Shown: positions 9,818 to 17,847 of the stretch, one piece after another
Layout: every line of letters begins with the position of its first letter
Numbering within the stretch: position 1 is the first letter of the stretch
NCBI GenBank assembly: GCA_965237625.1
Contig: CBDEGD010000039.1
Span: 52,448-116,447, forward strand
Direction: 5' to 3'
DNA length: 64,000 nt
From: JABDIP01 sp965237625
GTDB lineage: Bacteria; Pseudomonadota; Alphaproteobacteria; DSM-16000; Inquilinaceae
The notes under the pieces: model-generated
The model's input: the letters and a program-made list of their open reading frames with translations, nothing else
Told to the model about the DNA's origin: nothing
The model's database searches: none
Position numbers and translations under genes: made by a program

Positions 9818-10726
9818 ATGGTCGACCGCGAACAGGTGAAGCGCCTGCTCGGCTCTTGGAGCGAGACGCGCGAACCACCGGTCGCGACCCTGATCGACCA
9901 GAAAGAGTCCGGTGGCCAGGTGGTCGAGAGCCTGCGGATCTCAGCCGGTCCCGGAGACCCGATTCCGGCACTCCTGTTCCGCCCCGTGTCGGTCGAAGCA
10001 CCCAGCCCGGCGATCCTGTACTGCCATGCCCATGGTGGACGTTACGAGATCGGCAAGGACGAATTGAGCCAGGGCCGCCCGGCGCTGGCCGACCCGCCAT
10101 ACGGGCCGGTGCTGGCGGAATTGGGACTTACCGTCCTGTGTCTCGACATGCCAACCTTCGGTGAGCGCTCCCACCAGGCCGAGTCGGCACTCTCCAAAGC
10201 CTGTCTTTGGCGGGGCGGCTCCCTGTTCGGCTCCATGCTGAGCGACCTCGCCAGCGGACTCGATTATCTGGAGCGCCGGGACGACGTCGATGCCGCACGG
10301 ATCGCGGCGCTCGGAATATCCATGGGCGGCACCCATGCCTGGTGGCTCGCCGCGCTCGACGACCGGATCATGGCGGTGGCCGATCTCTGTTGTTTCGCGG
10401 ATATGGACGAGTTGATCGCGACCGGCGCCCACGACCTTCACGGCCACTACATGACCGTGCCGGGCCTTCTGCAGACCAACGAAACCGGTCACATCGCCGG
10501 GCTCATCGCACCGAGGCCGAGATTGATCTGCGTCGGATTTCAGGATCCGCTGACGCCGAGACCGGCCTTCGATAAGGCCCATGGGCAAACTCTGACAGCC
10601 TATCGCGCCGCCGGCGCCGCCGACCGGTTGCAAACCGTCATCGAGCCGGAAGGCGGCCACCAGGAGACACCGCGCATGCGCGCCGCGGTCCTCAGCTTCT
10701 TGAGCGATGCCCTCGGACTGTCATGA
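9818..10726 (+). CDS. Alpha/beta hydrolase, dienelactone hydrolase-like
   Basis: A 302-residue cytosolic alpha/beta hydrolase without a signal peptide. The oxyanion region is YCHAHGGRYEIGKDE, the nucleophile elbow is GISMGGTHAWW (Ser in G-x-S-x-G), and a C-terminal EGGHQETP supplies the likely catalytic His. It resembles the dienelactone hydrolase/acetyl xylan esterase group that cleaves esters or lactones. It is the last gene of the ABC/dehydrogenase operon, 61 bp after the ATPase gene, so a lactone formed by the upstream MocA-type dehydrogenases is an attractive substrate. That substrate is inference only. Confidence 0.85.
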   Translation: MVDREQVKRLLGSWSETREPPVATLIDQKESGGQVVESLRISAGPGDPIPALLFRPVSVEAPSPAILYCHAHGGRYEIGKDELSQGRPALADPPYGPVLAELGLTVLCLDMPTFGERSHQAESALSKACLWRGGSLFGSMLSDLASGLDYLERRDDVDAARIAALGISMGGTHAWWLAALDDRIMAVADLCCFADMDELIATGAHDLHGHYMTVPGLLQTNETGHIAGLIAPRPRLICVGFQDPLTPRPAFDKAHGQTLTAYRAAGAADRLQTVIEPEGGHQETPRMRAAVLSFLSDALGLS

Positions 10727-11210
10727 GAGTGCGGGCGCGGAAGGTCGGACAGGGCCCGGCGGGCAGCGTTCTTACCGCGAATGGGTCAGACTTCCGACAA
10801 GAGAAAGCCCGCTATCTGATGCCTGGCTGCCGCGTGTTTCGTAGTTCCAAATCGCGGGCCTGCAACCACCGGAACCTACCTATTGAGATCTTGCTCTGTC
10901 TTCCATCGGGACCGGTCTGCCGTTCGATACGGCCGCCTGGCACCAAGTCCTGATCTCCGGGGTGCAAAAGCGAGCATCGGAATGATCTCCTTCCCGTGGC
11001 AGCTCCAGCGGGTGACGATCGAGTTCGACCCGTTCGAAGGTCGCCTCGCATTCAGCGCATCGTTTGGCACGAATTATCGGGCCGGTAACGGTGCGAGGCC
11101 TGCGGCGGCACCGCCGAACCGCCTCCGACCGGACGTTGTCGCGCCTCATGCCTGTATGAAAGTCCTTCAAATTATATCTTAAAGTCGCCGGGTCAGTTCT
11201 GCGCTATTCA
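10727..11210. other. Intergenic region with no convincing gene
   Basis: This gap separates the ABC operon from the urate operon. Overlapping short frames exist on both strands. One leftward frame (10880-11170) contains a CxxC pair (KRCAECEATFERVE), but its remainder is Arg-rich and unlike any family I recognise. The promoter of the uraD operon should lie near the right end, where the DNA turns AT-rich (about 11160-11180). Confidence 0.4.
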
Positions 11211-11759
11211 ATGGACATGCAGACGACCGGGTCCAGACATCCGCCGGATCGGCGGCTCCGCCCCTCCGAGATGGACGAGGATGCGTTCATCGATGCCTTT
11301 GGCGGGGTGTTCGAGCATTCACCCTGGATCGCCAAAAGTGCCTTCGAGCTCGGACTCGGGCCGGCGCATGAAAGCGCCGCCGGCCTGCACGAAGCGCTTT
11401 GCCGGGCCTTTCGCGAAGCCGACGCGAGCCAGCGGCTCGGCGTCCTTCAAGCCCATCCGGATCTTGCCGGGAAACTCGCTGCGGCGAAGCGGCTGACGCC
11501 AGAATCGACAGCGGAACAGGCAGGTGCCGGCCTCGACCTTCTGACCGACGAAGAACGCGCGGAATTCACCGGCTTGAACGACGGCTATACGAAGAAATTC
11601 GGCTTCCCCTTCATCATCGCTGTGCGCGATCACGACAAGGCGGGCATCATGGATGCCTTCCGACGCCGGCTGAGCAACGATAGAGATCGGGAGCTCGCCG
11701 AGGCGTGCAGGCAGGTCGAACGGATCGCCCGTCTGCGCCTGGGAGACATGTTGCCATGA
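11211..11759 (+). CDS. uraD: OHCU decarboxylase
   Basis: 2-oxo-4-hydroxy-4-carboxy-5-ureidoimidazoline decarboxylase, 182 residues, which converts OHCU to S-allantoin in the third step of urate breakdown. The catalytic region LQAHPDLAGKLA holds the His; the conserved E-Q (STAEQAGAGLDLL), LNDGYTKKFGFPFI and the C-terminal EVERIARLRL-like helix are all present. The first ATG at 11211 gives about 20 non-conserved residues; starting at MDEDAFIDAF (11271) would match the family more tightly. It leads a rightward operon: its stop overlaps allE by 4 bp. The role fits the neighbouring uraH and puuD, which supply the preceding two steps. Confidence 0.92.
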   Translation: MDMQTTGSRHPPDRRLRPSEMDEDAFIDAFGGVFEHSPWIAKSAFELGLGPAHESAAGLHEALCRAFREADASQRLGVLQAHPDLAGKLAAAKRLTPESTAEQAGAGLDLLTDEERAEFTGLNDGYTKKFGFPFIIAVRDHDKAGIMDAFRRRLSNDRDRELAEACRQVERIARLRLGDMLP

Positions 11760-12619
11760 ACGAACCCCCAACGAAGACGAGCCAGCCATTGGACCGGCGC
11801 TACTACGCTCCCCATGGTGGCCATCCGCCGCAGACCGACATGCTGAGCGGCCGCGCGGTCTTCACCGAAGCCTATGCGGTTATCCCCAGAGGCGTGCTGC
11901 AGGACATCGTAACGTCGGCCTTGCCATTCTGGGACAAGACCAGGGCCTGGATCCTGGCACGGCCGCTATCGGGCTTCGCCGAGACATTTTCGCAATCGAT
12001 CGTCGAAGTCGGCCCCGGCGGCGGCAGCGAGCGTCCGGAACTCGATGCAGCGGCCGAGGGCGTGCTTTTCGTGCTCGAAGGCACACTCAGCCTGACCCTT
12101 GCAGGCACGACCCACGTGATGGAACCGGGTGGATTTGCGTACATCCCGCCGGGGAGCGATTGGCGCTTGAGGAACGAGGGGGGCCAGTCCCTTCGCTTCC
12201 AGTGGATCCGAAAGGCTTACGAGCTGGTGGACGGGCTGGATACGCCTGAGGCGATGGTCGTCAACGAGAGGGATATCGAGCCTGGGCCGATGCCGGGCAC
12301 CGACGGGAAATGGGCGACGACGCGCTTCGTCGATCCCGCCGACATGCGCCATGACATGCATGTGACCATCGTGACCCTCGCACCCGGCGCGATCTTGCCC
12401 TTTGCCGAAACCCATGTGATGGAGCACGGCCTCTACGTGCTCGAAGGCAAGGGGGTCTATCGCCTCAACCAGGATTGGGTCGAGGTGGAAGCGGGCGACT
12501 TCATGTGGCTTCGGGCGTTCTGTCCGCAGGCCTGCTATGCGGGCGGGCCCGGCAAATTTCGCTATCTCCTCTACAAGGACGTCAATCGTCATCCGAAACT
12601 TTGGACGCCGGGACCATGA
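11756..12619 (+). CDS. allE: (S)-ureidoglycine aminohydrolase
   Basis: A bicupin of 287 residues that converts S-ureidoglycine to S-ureidoglycolate and ammonia. Two cupin domains are visible: the first around GVLFVLEGTLSLTLAGTTHVMEPGGFAYIPPGS, the second around PFAETHVMEHGLYVLEGKGVYRLN, which carries the Glu and His residues that bind Mn in the family. I chose the ATG at 11756, which overlaps the uraD stop as ATGA; the open frame begins 17 codons earlier inside uraD. Its stop overlaps allA by 4 bp, so uraD, allE and allA are translationally coupled. The identification is strong from both domain pattern and context. Confidence 0.92.
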   Translation: MNEPPTKTSQPLDRRYYAPHGGHPPQTDMLSGRAVFTEAYAVIPRGVLQDIVTSALPFWDKTRAWILARPLSGFAETFSQSIVEVGPGGGSERPELDAAAEGVLFVLEGTLSLTLAGTTHVMEPGGFAYIPPGSDWRLRNEGGQSLRFQWIRKAYELVDGLDTPEAMVVNERDIEPGPMPGTDGKWATTRFVDPADMRHDMHVTIVTLAPGAILPFAETHVMEHGLYVLEGKGVYRLNQDWVEVEAGDFMWLRAFCPQACYAGGPGKFRYLLYKDVNRHPKLWTPGP

Positions 12620-13131
12620 GCCGGGTCATCAGAACCGAGCCGTTGACGAACGAAGCCTTTGCCGCTTTCGGCGACGTGCTGGAGGTGGCCGGCGAGCCGG
12701 ACAAGATTATCAATCAAGGCTTCTGCGGCCGCTGGCACGATCGGGCGAGGCTCGACCTCGCGGATGGCCGCCTCGGCATAAGCCTCTTCAAGGCCGAGCC
12801 GCGATCACTCCCCTACCGCCTCGACATGATGGAGCGCCATCCCGAAGGCTCGCAGGCCTTTTTGCCGATGAGCCAGGATCCGTTCCTGGTGGTGGTTGCG
12901 CCGAATGAGAACGACCGTCCGGGCAGGCCGCGCGCCTTCGTCACCGCGCCTGGGCAGGGGATCAATTACCACCGCGGCACGTGGCACGGCGTCCTGACGC
13001 CACTCCATGACCCGGGGCTTTTTGCCGTGATCGACCGGATCGGGGCCGGCGACAATCTCGAAGGACATTGGTTCGAGCACGCTTTTCGTGTCGAGGCCGC
13101 ACACGATGCGGTCGACAACGCGCCCAACTAG
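12616..13131 (+). CDS. allA: Ureidoglycolate lyase
   Basis: A 171-residue ureidoglycolate lyase, which splits ureidoglycolate into glyoxylate and urea. The family pattern is clear: RTEPLTNEAFAAFGDVLE at the N-terminus, the FKAEPRSLPYRLDMMERHPEGSQAFLPM core, and YHRGTWHGVLTPL near the C-terminus, a cupin-like metal/ligand pocket. The ATG at 12616 overlaps the allE stop (ATGA); the longer upstream frame lies inside allE. The glyoxylate it makes is the substrate of gcl, encoded in the convergent operon, so the two operons form one route. It ends 32 bp before the permease gene. Confidence 0.92.
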   Translation: MSRVIRTEPLTNEAFAAFGDVLEVAGEPDKIINQGFCGRWHDRARLDLADGRLGISLFKAEPRSLPYRLDMMERHPEGSQAFLPMSQDPFLVVVAPNENDRPGRPRAFVTAPGQGINYHRGTWHGVLTPLHDPGLFAVIDRIGAGDNLEGHWFEHAFRVEAAHDAVDNAPN

Positions 13132-13163
13132 AAACTGACAGAACCAACAGGGAGAACAATTCA

Positions 13164-14600
13164 ATGGTAGACACCTCAATCGGGACGCCCGAGCAATTGC
13201 GCGATCCCGACTATACGCCGTCGCTGTACAAGGCTGTGCCGCTGGGGATTCAGCATGTGTTGGCGATGTTCGTCTCCAATGTCACACCGGCGATCATTGT
13301 CGCTGGCGCCGCCGGTTTCGGCTTCGGCTCAAACTCGCCCGACTTCCCGGAGCTGCTCTATCTGATCCAGATGTCGATGCTGTTCGCCGGCCTCGCCACC
13401 TTGCTGCAGACGCTGACGATCGGACCGGTCGGGGCCAAGCTGCCGATCGTCCAGGGCACCAGCTTCGCCTTCCTGCCGATCATGATTCCGTTGGTCGCCG
13501 GTAAGGGCGTGGACGGCCTGGCAGCATTGTTTACCGGCGTCCTCCTCGGCGGCCTGTTCCACGCGGCGCTCGGCACCGTTATCGGCAAGATCCGTTTTGC
13601 CCTGCCGCCGCTGGTCACCGGCCTGGTGGTCTCGCTGATCGGTCTCGCCCTGGTCAAGGTCGGCATCCAGTACGCCGCCGGCGGCGTCCCGGCCGTCAAC
13701 CAGCCGGAATACGGTAGTTTGCTGAATTGGTCGGCCGCGCTCGTGGTGATCCTGGTGACCCTCGGGCTCAAGTTTTTCACCCGCGGCATGCTTTCGGTTT
13801 CCGCGGTGCTGATCGGGCTGGTCGTCGGCTATTTCTATGCGATGGCCGTGGGTATGCTGCCGGTCGCGACGATCGCCTCCAGCTGGCAGAATGCCGCGGC
13901 GTTCGCCCTGCCACACCCGTTCAAGTACGGCTTCGAGTTCTCGGCTGCCGCGGTCATCGGTTTTTGCCTGATGGGCTTCGTATCGGCGATCGAAACCGTG
14001 GGCGACGTCTCCGGTATCACCAAGGGTGGTGCCGGCCGCGAGGCGACCGACAAGGAGATCGAGGGCGCCACCTACGCCGACGGCTTTGGCACGGCGCTCG
14101 CCGGCATTTTCGGCGGCCTGCCCAATACGTCCTTCAGCCAGAATGTCGGACTGATCGCCATGACCGGCGTCATGAGCCGCCATGTGGTCACCTGCGGCGC
14201 GATCTTCCTGATCATCTGCGGGCTCATCCCCAAGGTCGGCGGCATCATCCGCACGGTGCCGATCGAGGTCCTGGGCGGCGGCGTGATCGTGATGTTCGGC
14301 ATGGTGGTCGCAGCCGGCATGTCCATGCTCTCGGACGTCAAATGGAACCGGCGGAACATGGTGATCTTCGCGATCGCGCTGTCGATCGGCCTGGGCCTGC
14401 AGCTTGAGCCGAAGGCAGTGCAATATCTCCCGGATGCGGTTCGCATCCTGATGACCTCCGGCCTGCTGCCTGCGGCCTTGATCGCCATCGTCCTGAACCT
14501 GATCCTGCCTGAGGACCTGGCTGGAGAAGCGACCGAGGAAATCACCGGCGGCATGGCAGGGCATGCGTCGGGCAGCTTCGCGAAGGACTCGACTAGCTGA
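13164..14600 (+). CDS. NCS2 family nucleobase:cation symporter (urate/xanthine permease)
   Basis: A 478-residue inner-membrane transporter with about 14 hydrophobic segments. The NCS2 hallmarks are IVQGTSFAFLPIM in the half-helix region and the signature GGLPNTSFSQNVGLIAMTGVMSRHV, where the NxxFSQNVG pattern is typical of urate and xanthine carriers rather than uracil carriers. I chose the ATG at 13164, preceded by AGGGAGAA; the frame extends upstream into allA. As the last gene of the uraD-allE-allA operon and followed by a terminator, it most likely imports urate or xanthine. Substrate preference between the two is inferred from context. Confidence 0.9.
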   Translation: MVDTSIGTPEQLRDPDYTPSLYKAVPLGIQHVLAMFVSNVTPAIIVAGAAGFGFGSNSPDFPELLYLIQMSMLFAGLATLLQTLTIGPVGAKLPIVQGTSFAFLPIMIPLVAGKGVDGLAALFTGVLLGGLFHAALGTVIGKIRFALPPLVTGLVVSLIGLALVKVGIQYAAGGVPAVNQPEYGSLLNWSAALVVILVTLGLKFFTRGMLSVSAVLIGLVVGYFYAMAVGMLPVATIASSWQNAAAFALPHPFKYGFEFSAAAVIGFCLMGFVSAIETVGDVSGITKGGAGREATDKEIEGATYADGFGTALAGIFGGLPNTSFSQNVGLIAMTGVMSRHVVTCGAIFLIICGLIPKVGGIIRTVPIEVLGGGVIVMFGMVVAAGMSMLSDVKWNRRNMVIFAIALSIGLGLQLEPKAVQYLPDAVRILMTSGLLPAALIAIVLNLILPEDLAGEATEEITGGMAGHASGSFAKDSTS

Positions 14601-14625
14601 TCACCCTTCACCTGTAGCCAAGTAA

Positions 14626-14660
14626 GAAGCCCCCGCATCGATTTGCGGGGGCTTCGTCTT
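14626..14660 (+). terminator. Rho-independent terminator between convergent operons
   Basis: A GC-rich hairpin formed by GAAGCCCCCGCA and TGCGGGGGCTTC, with a short loop, lies about 25 bp after the permease stop and is followed by a T-containing tail. The stem is symmetric, and the gck operon arrives from the other side, so it may stop transcription from both directions. Confidence 0.85.
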
Positions 14661-14730
14661 GCCGGGAGTTGGAGATTTACGGTTGAGCGACTCGACGGCG
14701 ACAGCCTCTGGCGCCGACGTTTGACGTCGC

Positions 14731-16041
14731 CTACCGCTGGTGCTCGGTGATCAGGATGGCGCGGAAATCGTTGACGTTGGTGAGGGTCGGACCCGTAATC
14801 ACCTGGTCCCCGAGAGCCTCGAAGAAACTGTGGCCGTCATTGTCGGCGAGCATGGCCTTGGCCGACATACCCTTGCCCCTGGCGCGCGCCAGGCTATCGG
14901 GGGTCAGCAGGGCGCCGGCGATCTCTTCCGCACCGTCGACGCCGTCGGTGTCGCCGGAGATGGCATAGATGCCAGGCGTGTTCTCCAACTCGAGGGCCAG
15001 GGCAAGCAGGAATTCGACATTGCGGCCTCCGCGGCCGCTGCCTTTGATCGTCACCGTGGTTTCGCCGCCGGAGATCAGAATGGCCGGCGGCTCGATCGGC
15101 TGGCCGTAGCGCGCCACCTGCCGGGCGATGCCGGCCATGACCGTGGCGACCTGGCGCGCCTCGCCCTCGATCGCATCGCCCAGAATGATGGCTCCCACGC
15201 CGGATTGCCGGGCGACGGCGCAAGCGGCCTCAAGCGATTGCTGCGGCGCCGCGATCATCCGCAGGTCATTGCCTTCAAGGCGCGGATCGCCGGGCTTCGG
15301 CGTTTCGTCGCGCCCGGCCCGAAGGTGGTCGACCACCGGCTGTGGCGGATCGATTCCATAGGTTTCGAGGATCTCGAGCGCATCGGCAAAGGTCGAAGCA
15401 TCCGCCACGGTCGGCCCCGAGGCGATCACCGATGGGTCGTCCCCCGGTACGTCCGAGATCAAGAGCGTCACGACCTTTGCGGGATGGGCGAGGGCCGCAA
15501 GCCGGCCTCCCTTGACTGCGGAGAGGTGTTTGCGCACGCAATTCATCTGATCGATCGAAGCGCCGCTTTTCAGAAGCGCCCGATTGACTGCCTGTTTGTC
15601 CTCGAGGGTCAGCCCCTCGGCCGGCAGGCTCAACAGGGCGGAGCCGCCGCCGGAGATCAGGGCGAGGACGAGATCGTCACCGGTAAGTCCCTCGATCGTG
15701 GCCAGCATACGCCGCGCCGCCGCCTCACCAGCGGCATCCGGCACCGGATGCGAGGCTTCGACAATTTCGATGCGATCGCATCCGACGGCGTGCCCGTAGC
15801 GGGTGACCACCATCCCCTCGAGTGGTCCGGCCCAATGGGTTTCGGCCGCCTTGGCCATGGTTGCCGCCGCTTTTCCGGCGCCGACGACGACGGCCCTGCC
15901 CTTCGGCAGCGGCGGCAGGTGTGGCGGCAAGCAGGTTGCCGGCGATGCCGCGGCGATGGCGGCATCGAACAGGGCGCGTAGCAGAGCCGCCGGTTGTTGA
16001 CCCGGACCAGGGGCCTGCCCGATGCCAGTTCGATCCGACAC
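14731..16041 (-). CDS. gck: Glycerate 2-kinase (MOFRL/DUF4147 family)
   Basis: A 436-residue protein of the GckA/TtuD family, often annotated as hydroxypyruvate reductase but mostly shown to be glycerate 2-kinase forming 2-phosphoglycerate. Conserved blocks include VVGAGKAAATMAKA near residue 52, ALISGGGSALLSLPAEGLTLEDKQAVNRALLKSGA in the middle, ISGGETTVTIKGSGRGGRNVEFLLALAL and the C-terminal MOFRL motif with GDTDGVDGAEEIAGAL. It is the last gene of the leftward puuD-gcl-hyi-glxR-gck group and takes the D-glycerate made by glxR into central metabolism. The start at 16041 is 6 bp after the glxR stop. The kinase function is family knowledge supported by the neighbours. Confidence 0.9.
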   Translation of the reverse strand: MSDRTGIGQAPGPGQQPAALLRALFDAAIAAASPATCLPPHLPPLPKGRAVVVGAGKAAATMAKAAETHWAGPLEGMVVTRYGHAVGCDRIEIVEASHPVPDAAGEAAARRMLATIEGLTGDDLVLALISGGGSALLSLPAEGLTLEDKQAVNRALLKSGASIDQMNCVRKHLSAVKGGRLAALAHPAKVVTLLISDVPGDDPSVIASGPTVADASTFADALEILETYGIDPPQPVVDHLRAGRDETPKPGDPRLEGNDLRMIAAPQQSLEAACAVARQSGVGAIILGDAIEGEARQVATVMAGIARQVARYGQPIEPPAILISGGETTVTIKGSGRGGRNVEFLLALALELENTPGIYAISGDTDGVDGAEEIAGALLTPDSLARARGKGMSAKAMLADNDGHSFFEALGDQVITGPTLTNVNDFRAILITEHQR

Positions 16042-16047
16042 GGGGAT

Positions 16048-16935
16048 TTAGCTCTCGGCGACTTCGTGATTGGCCATGATCTCTAGGGCCCTGACCAGCG
16101 CCGAATGATCCCAGGCCCCGCCGCCATGGGCGGCACAGGCATTGAACAGTTCCTGGCAGTTGGCGGTGTTGGGAAGGCTCAAATGGAGCGCCTTGGCGCT
16201 CTGCAGGGCGAGGTTCAAATCCTTCTGGTGAAGGGCGATTCGGAAACCGGGGTCGAAAGTGCGCTTGATCATGCGCTCGCCGTGAACTTCCAGGATCCGC
16301 GAGGTCGCAAGTCCGCCCATCAGGGCCTGTCGCACCTTCGCCGGATCGGCGCCGGCCTTGGAGGCGAACAGCAAGCCCTCGGCGACCGCCTCGATGGTCA
16401 GGGCCACGACGATCTGGTTGGCGACCTTGGTGGTCTGGCCGTCGCCGTTTTCGCCCACCCGCGTGATGTTCTTGCCCATGAATTCGAACACCGGCTTGGC
16501 CCGATCGAACGCGGATAGCGGCCCACCAGCCATGATGCTGAGCGACGCCGCCTTGGCACCGACATCGCCGCCGGAGACCGGTGCGTCGAGGTAGTCGCAG
16601 CCGAGCCCGTTGATGCGGCTTGCAAACTCCTTTGTGGCAACCGGTGATATCGAACTCATGTCGACCACCAGCTTGCCGGGTGTAAGGCCCTGGGCGACGC
16701 CGTTCTCGCCGAACAGCGCGGCGTCGACATCCGGCGTATCCGGCACCATGGTAATCGTGATGTCCGCTGCCGCCGCGACCTCTTTTGCGTTCGCGCAGGC
16801 CTTGCCGCCCGCGTCGATCAGTTCCTGCGGGACGCCGGACCGGCTGGCCAGAAAGACCTCATGACCGCCTTTGATCAGATGGCCGGCCATGGGCGTTCCC
16901 ATGATGCCAAGGCCGATGAAACCGATGGTCTCCAT
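16048..16935 (-). CDS. glxR: 2-hydroxy-3-oxopropionate (tartronate semialdehyde) reductase
   Basis: A 295-residue beta-hydroxyacid dehydrogenase. The N-terminal dinucleotide motif GFIGLGIMGTPMAGHL (residues 5-20), the substrate signature DAPVSGGDVGAKAASL and the catalytic Lys in GQTTKVANQIVV are all present. It reduces tartronate semialdehyde to D-glycerate with NAD(P)H. It lies between gck and hyi on the same strand, downstream of gcl, which makes the semialdehyde, so the role assignment within this broad family is well supported. The gap to hyi is about 26 bp. Confidence 0.93.
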   Translation of the reverse strand: METIGFIGLGIMGTPMAGHLIKGGHEVFLASRSGVPQELIDAGGKACANAKEVAAAADITITMVPDTPDVDAALFGENGVAQGLTPGKLVVDMSSISPVATKEFASRINGLGCDYLDAPVSGGDVGAKAASLSIMAGGPLSAFDRAKPVFEFMGKNITRVGENGDGQTTKVANQIVVALTIEAVAEGLLFASKAGADPAKVRQALMGGLATSRILEVHGERMIKRTFDPGFRIALHQKDLNLALQSAKALHLSLPNTANCQELFNACAAHGGGAWDHSALVRALEIMANHEVAES

Positions 16936-16961
16936 GTCGCTGTCTCCTCGAGATCTGTTGG

Positions 16962-17747
16962 TTAGGCGCCTGACCGGTAGGGCTCGAACCAGCCGAGCCC
17001 ATCGGTCGTTGCGGTCTTCGGTTTGTATTCACAGCCGACCCAGCCGGCATATCCCTGCTCGTCGAGCCAGTCGAACAGGAACGGGTAGTGGATCTCGCCG
17101 GTGCCTGGCTCGTGCCGGCCGGGGTTGTCGGCGATCTGCACATGGGCAATCCGATCCTGCAGGCGCGCGAAGGTCGGCGCCAGATCGCCCTGCATGATCT
17201 GCATGTGATAGAAATCGTATTGCAGATACAGATTGTCCGAGCCGACCCGATCGAAGATGTCGAGAGCCTGGCCGGTGCCGGTGACGAAAAACCCCGGGAT
17301 ATCGCGCGTGTTGATCGGCTCCAACAGCAGCTTGATTCCGGCATCGGCAAGCTTGCCCGCGGCAAAGCGGAGGTTGTCGACCAACGTGGCCGAAGCAATC
17401 TCGGCGTCGACATGATCGGGCCTGATGCCGGCCAGGCAGTTGATCTGACGGCAGTCCAGCGCTTTCGCATAGTCGATCGCCCGTCCGACGCCGTCCTGGA
17501 ATTCGCCGGCGCGGTCCGGCAGGCAGGCGATACCGCGTTCGCCGGCCGACCAATCGCCCGCCGGCAGATTGTGCAGGACCTGTGTCAAGCCATGGGTCGC
17601 CAGCTGATCCGCCAGTCGATCCTTGTCGAAATCATAGGGAAACAGATACTCGATCCCGGCGAAGCCTGATCCGGCGGCCGCCTCGAAACGGTCGATGAAG
17701 TCATGCTCGGTGTAGAGCATGGAGAGATTGGCGCAAAACTTGGGCAT
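16962..17747 (-). CDS. hyi: Hydroxypyruvate isomerase
   Basis: A TIM-barrel isomerase of 261 residues that interconverts hydroxypyruvate and tartronate semialdehyde. The N-terminus MPKFCANLSMLYTEHDFIDRFEAAAGSGFAGIEYLFPY is characteristic of Hyi, and the metal and base residues appear in LLLEPINTRDIPGFF, NLYLQYDFYHMQIMQGD and HVQIADNPGRHEPGTGEI. I chose the ATG at 17747; the longer frame to 17891 adds a non-homologous extension. It is encoded between gcl and glxR, as in many gcl operons. The assignment is firm. Confidence 0.93.
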   Translation of the reverse strand: MPKFCANLSMLYTEHDFIDRFEAAAGSGFAGIEYLFPYDFDKDRLADQLATHGLTQVLHNLPAGDWSAGERGIACLPDRAGEFQDGVGRAIDYAKALDCRQINCLAGIRPDHVDAEIASATLVDNLRFAAGKLADAGIKLLLEPINTRDIPGFFVTGTGQALDIFDRVGSDNLYLQYDFYHMQIMQGDLAPTFARLQDRIAHVQIADNPGRHEPGTGEIHYPFLFDWLDEQGYAGWVGCEYKPKTATTDGLGWFEPYRSGA

Positions 17748-17847
17748 GATTATCTCCAGTCGGTACGGCCGCGGAGCACGGATGGCGGAGGCGGCGCTGT
17801 CGTCTTCTATTCGGAAGAGGCTCATCGCCCCCGTGAACTCAGCGGTT

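Noticed and set aside
10880..11170. Leftward frame with a CxxC pair before uraD
   Set aside because: Too little protein-like sequence, overlapping alternatives in other frames and no recognisable family.
13329..14564. Leftward 411-codon frame inside the NCS2 permease
   Set aside because: Antisense of transmembrane helices, with the same biased composition; the plus strand carries the NCS2 signature.
14740..15981. Rightward 413-codon frame opposite gck
   Set aside because: Gck motifs (SGGGSALLSLP and MOFRL) are on the minus strand; the plus frame has no recognisable domain.
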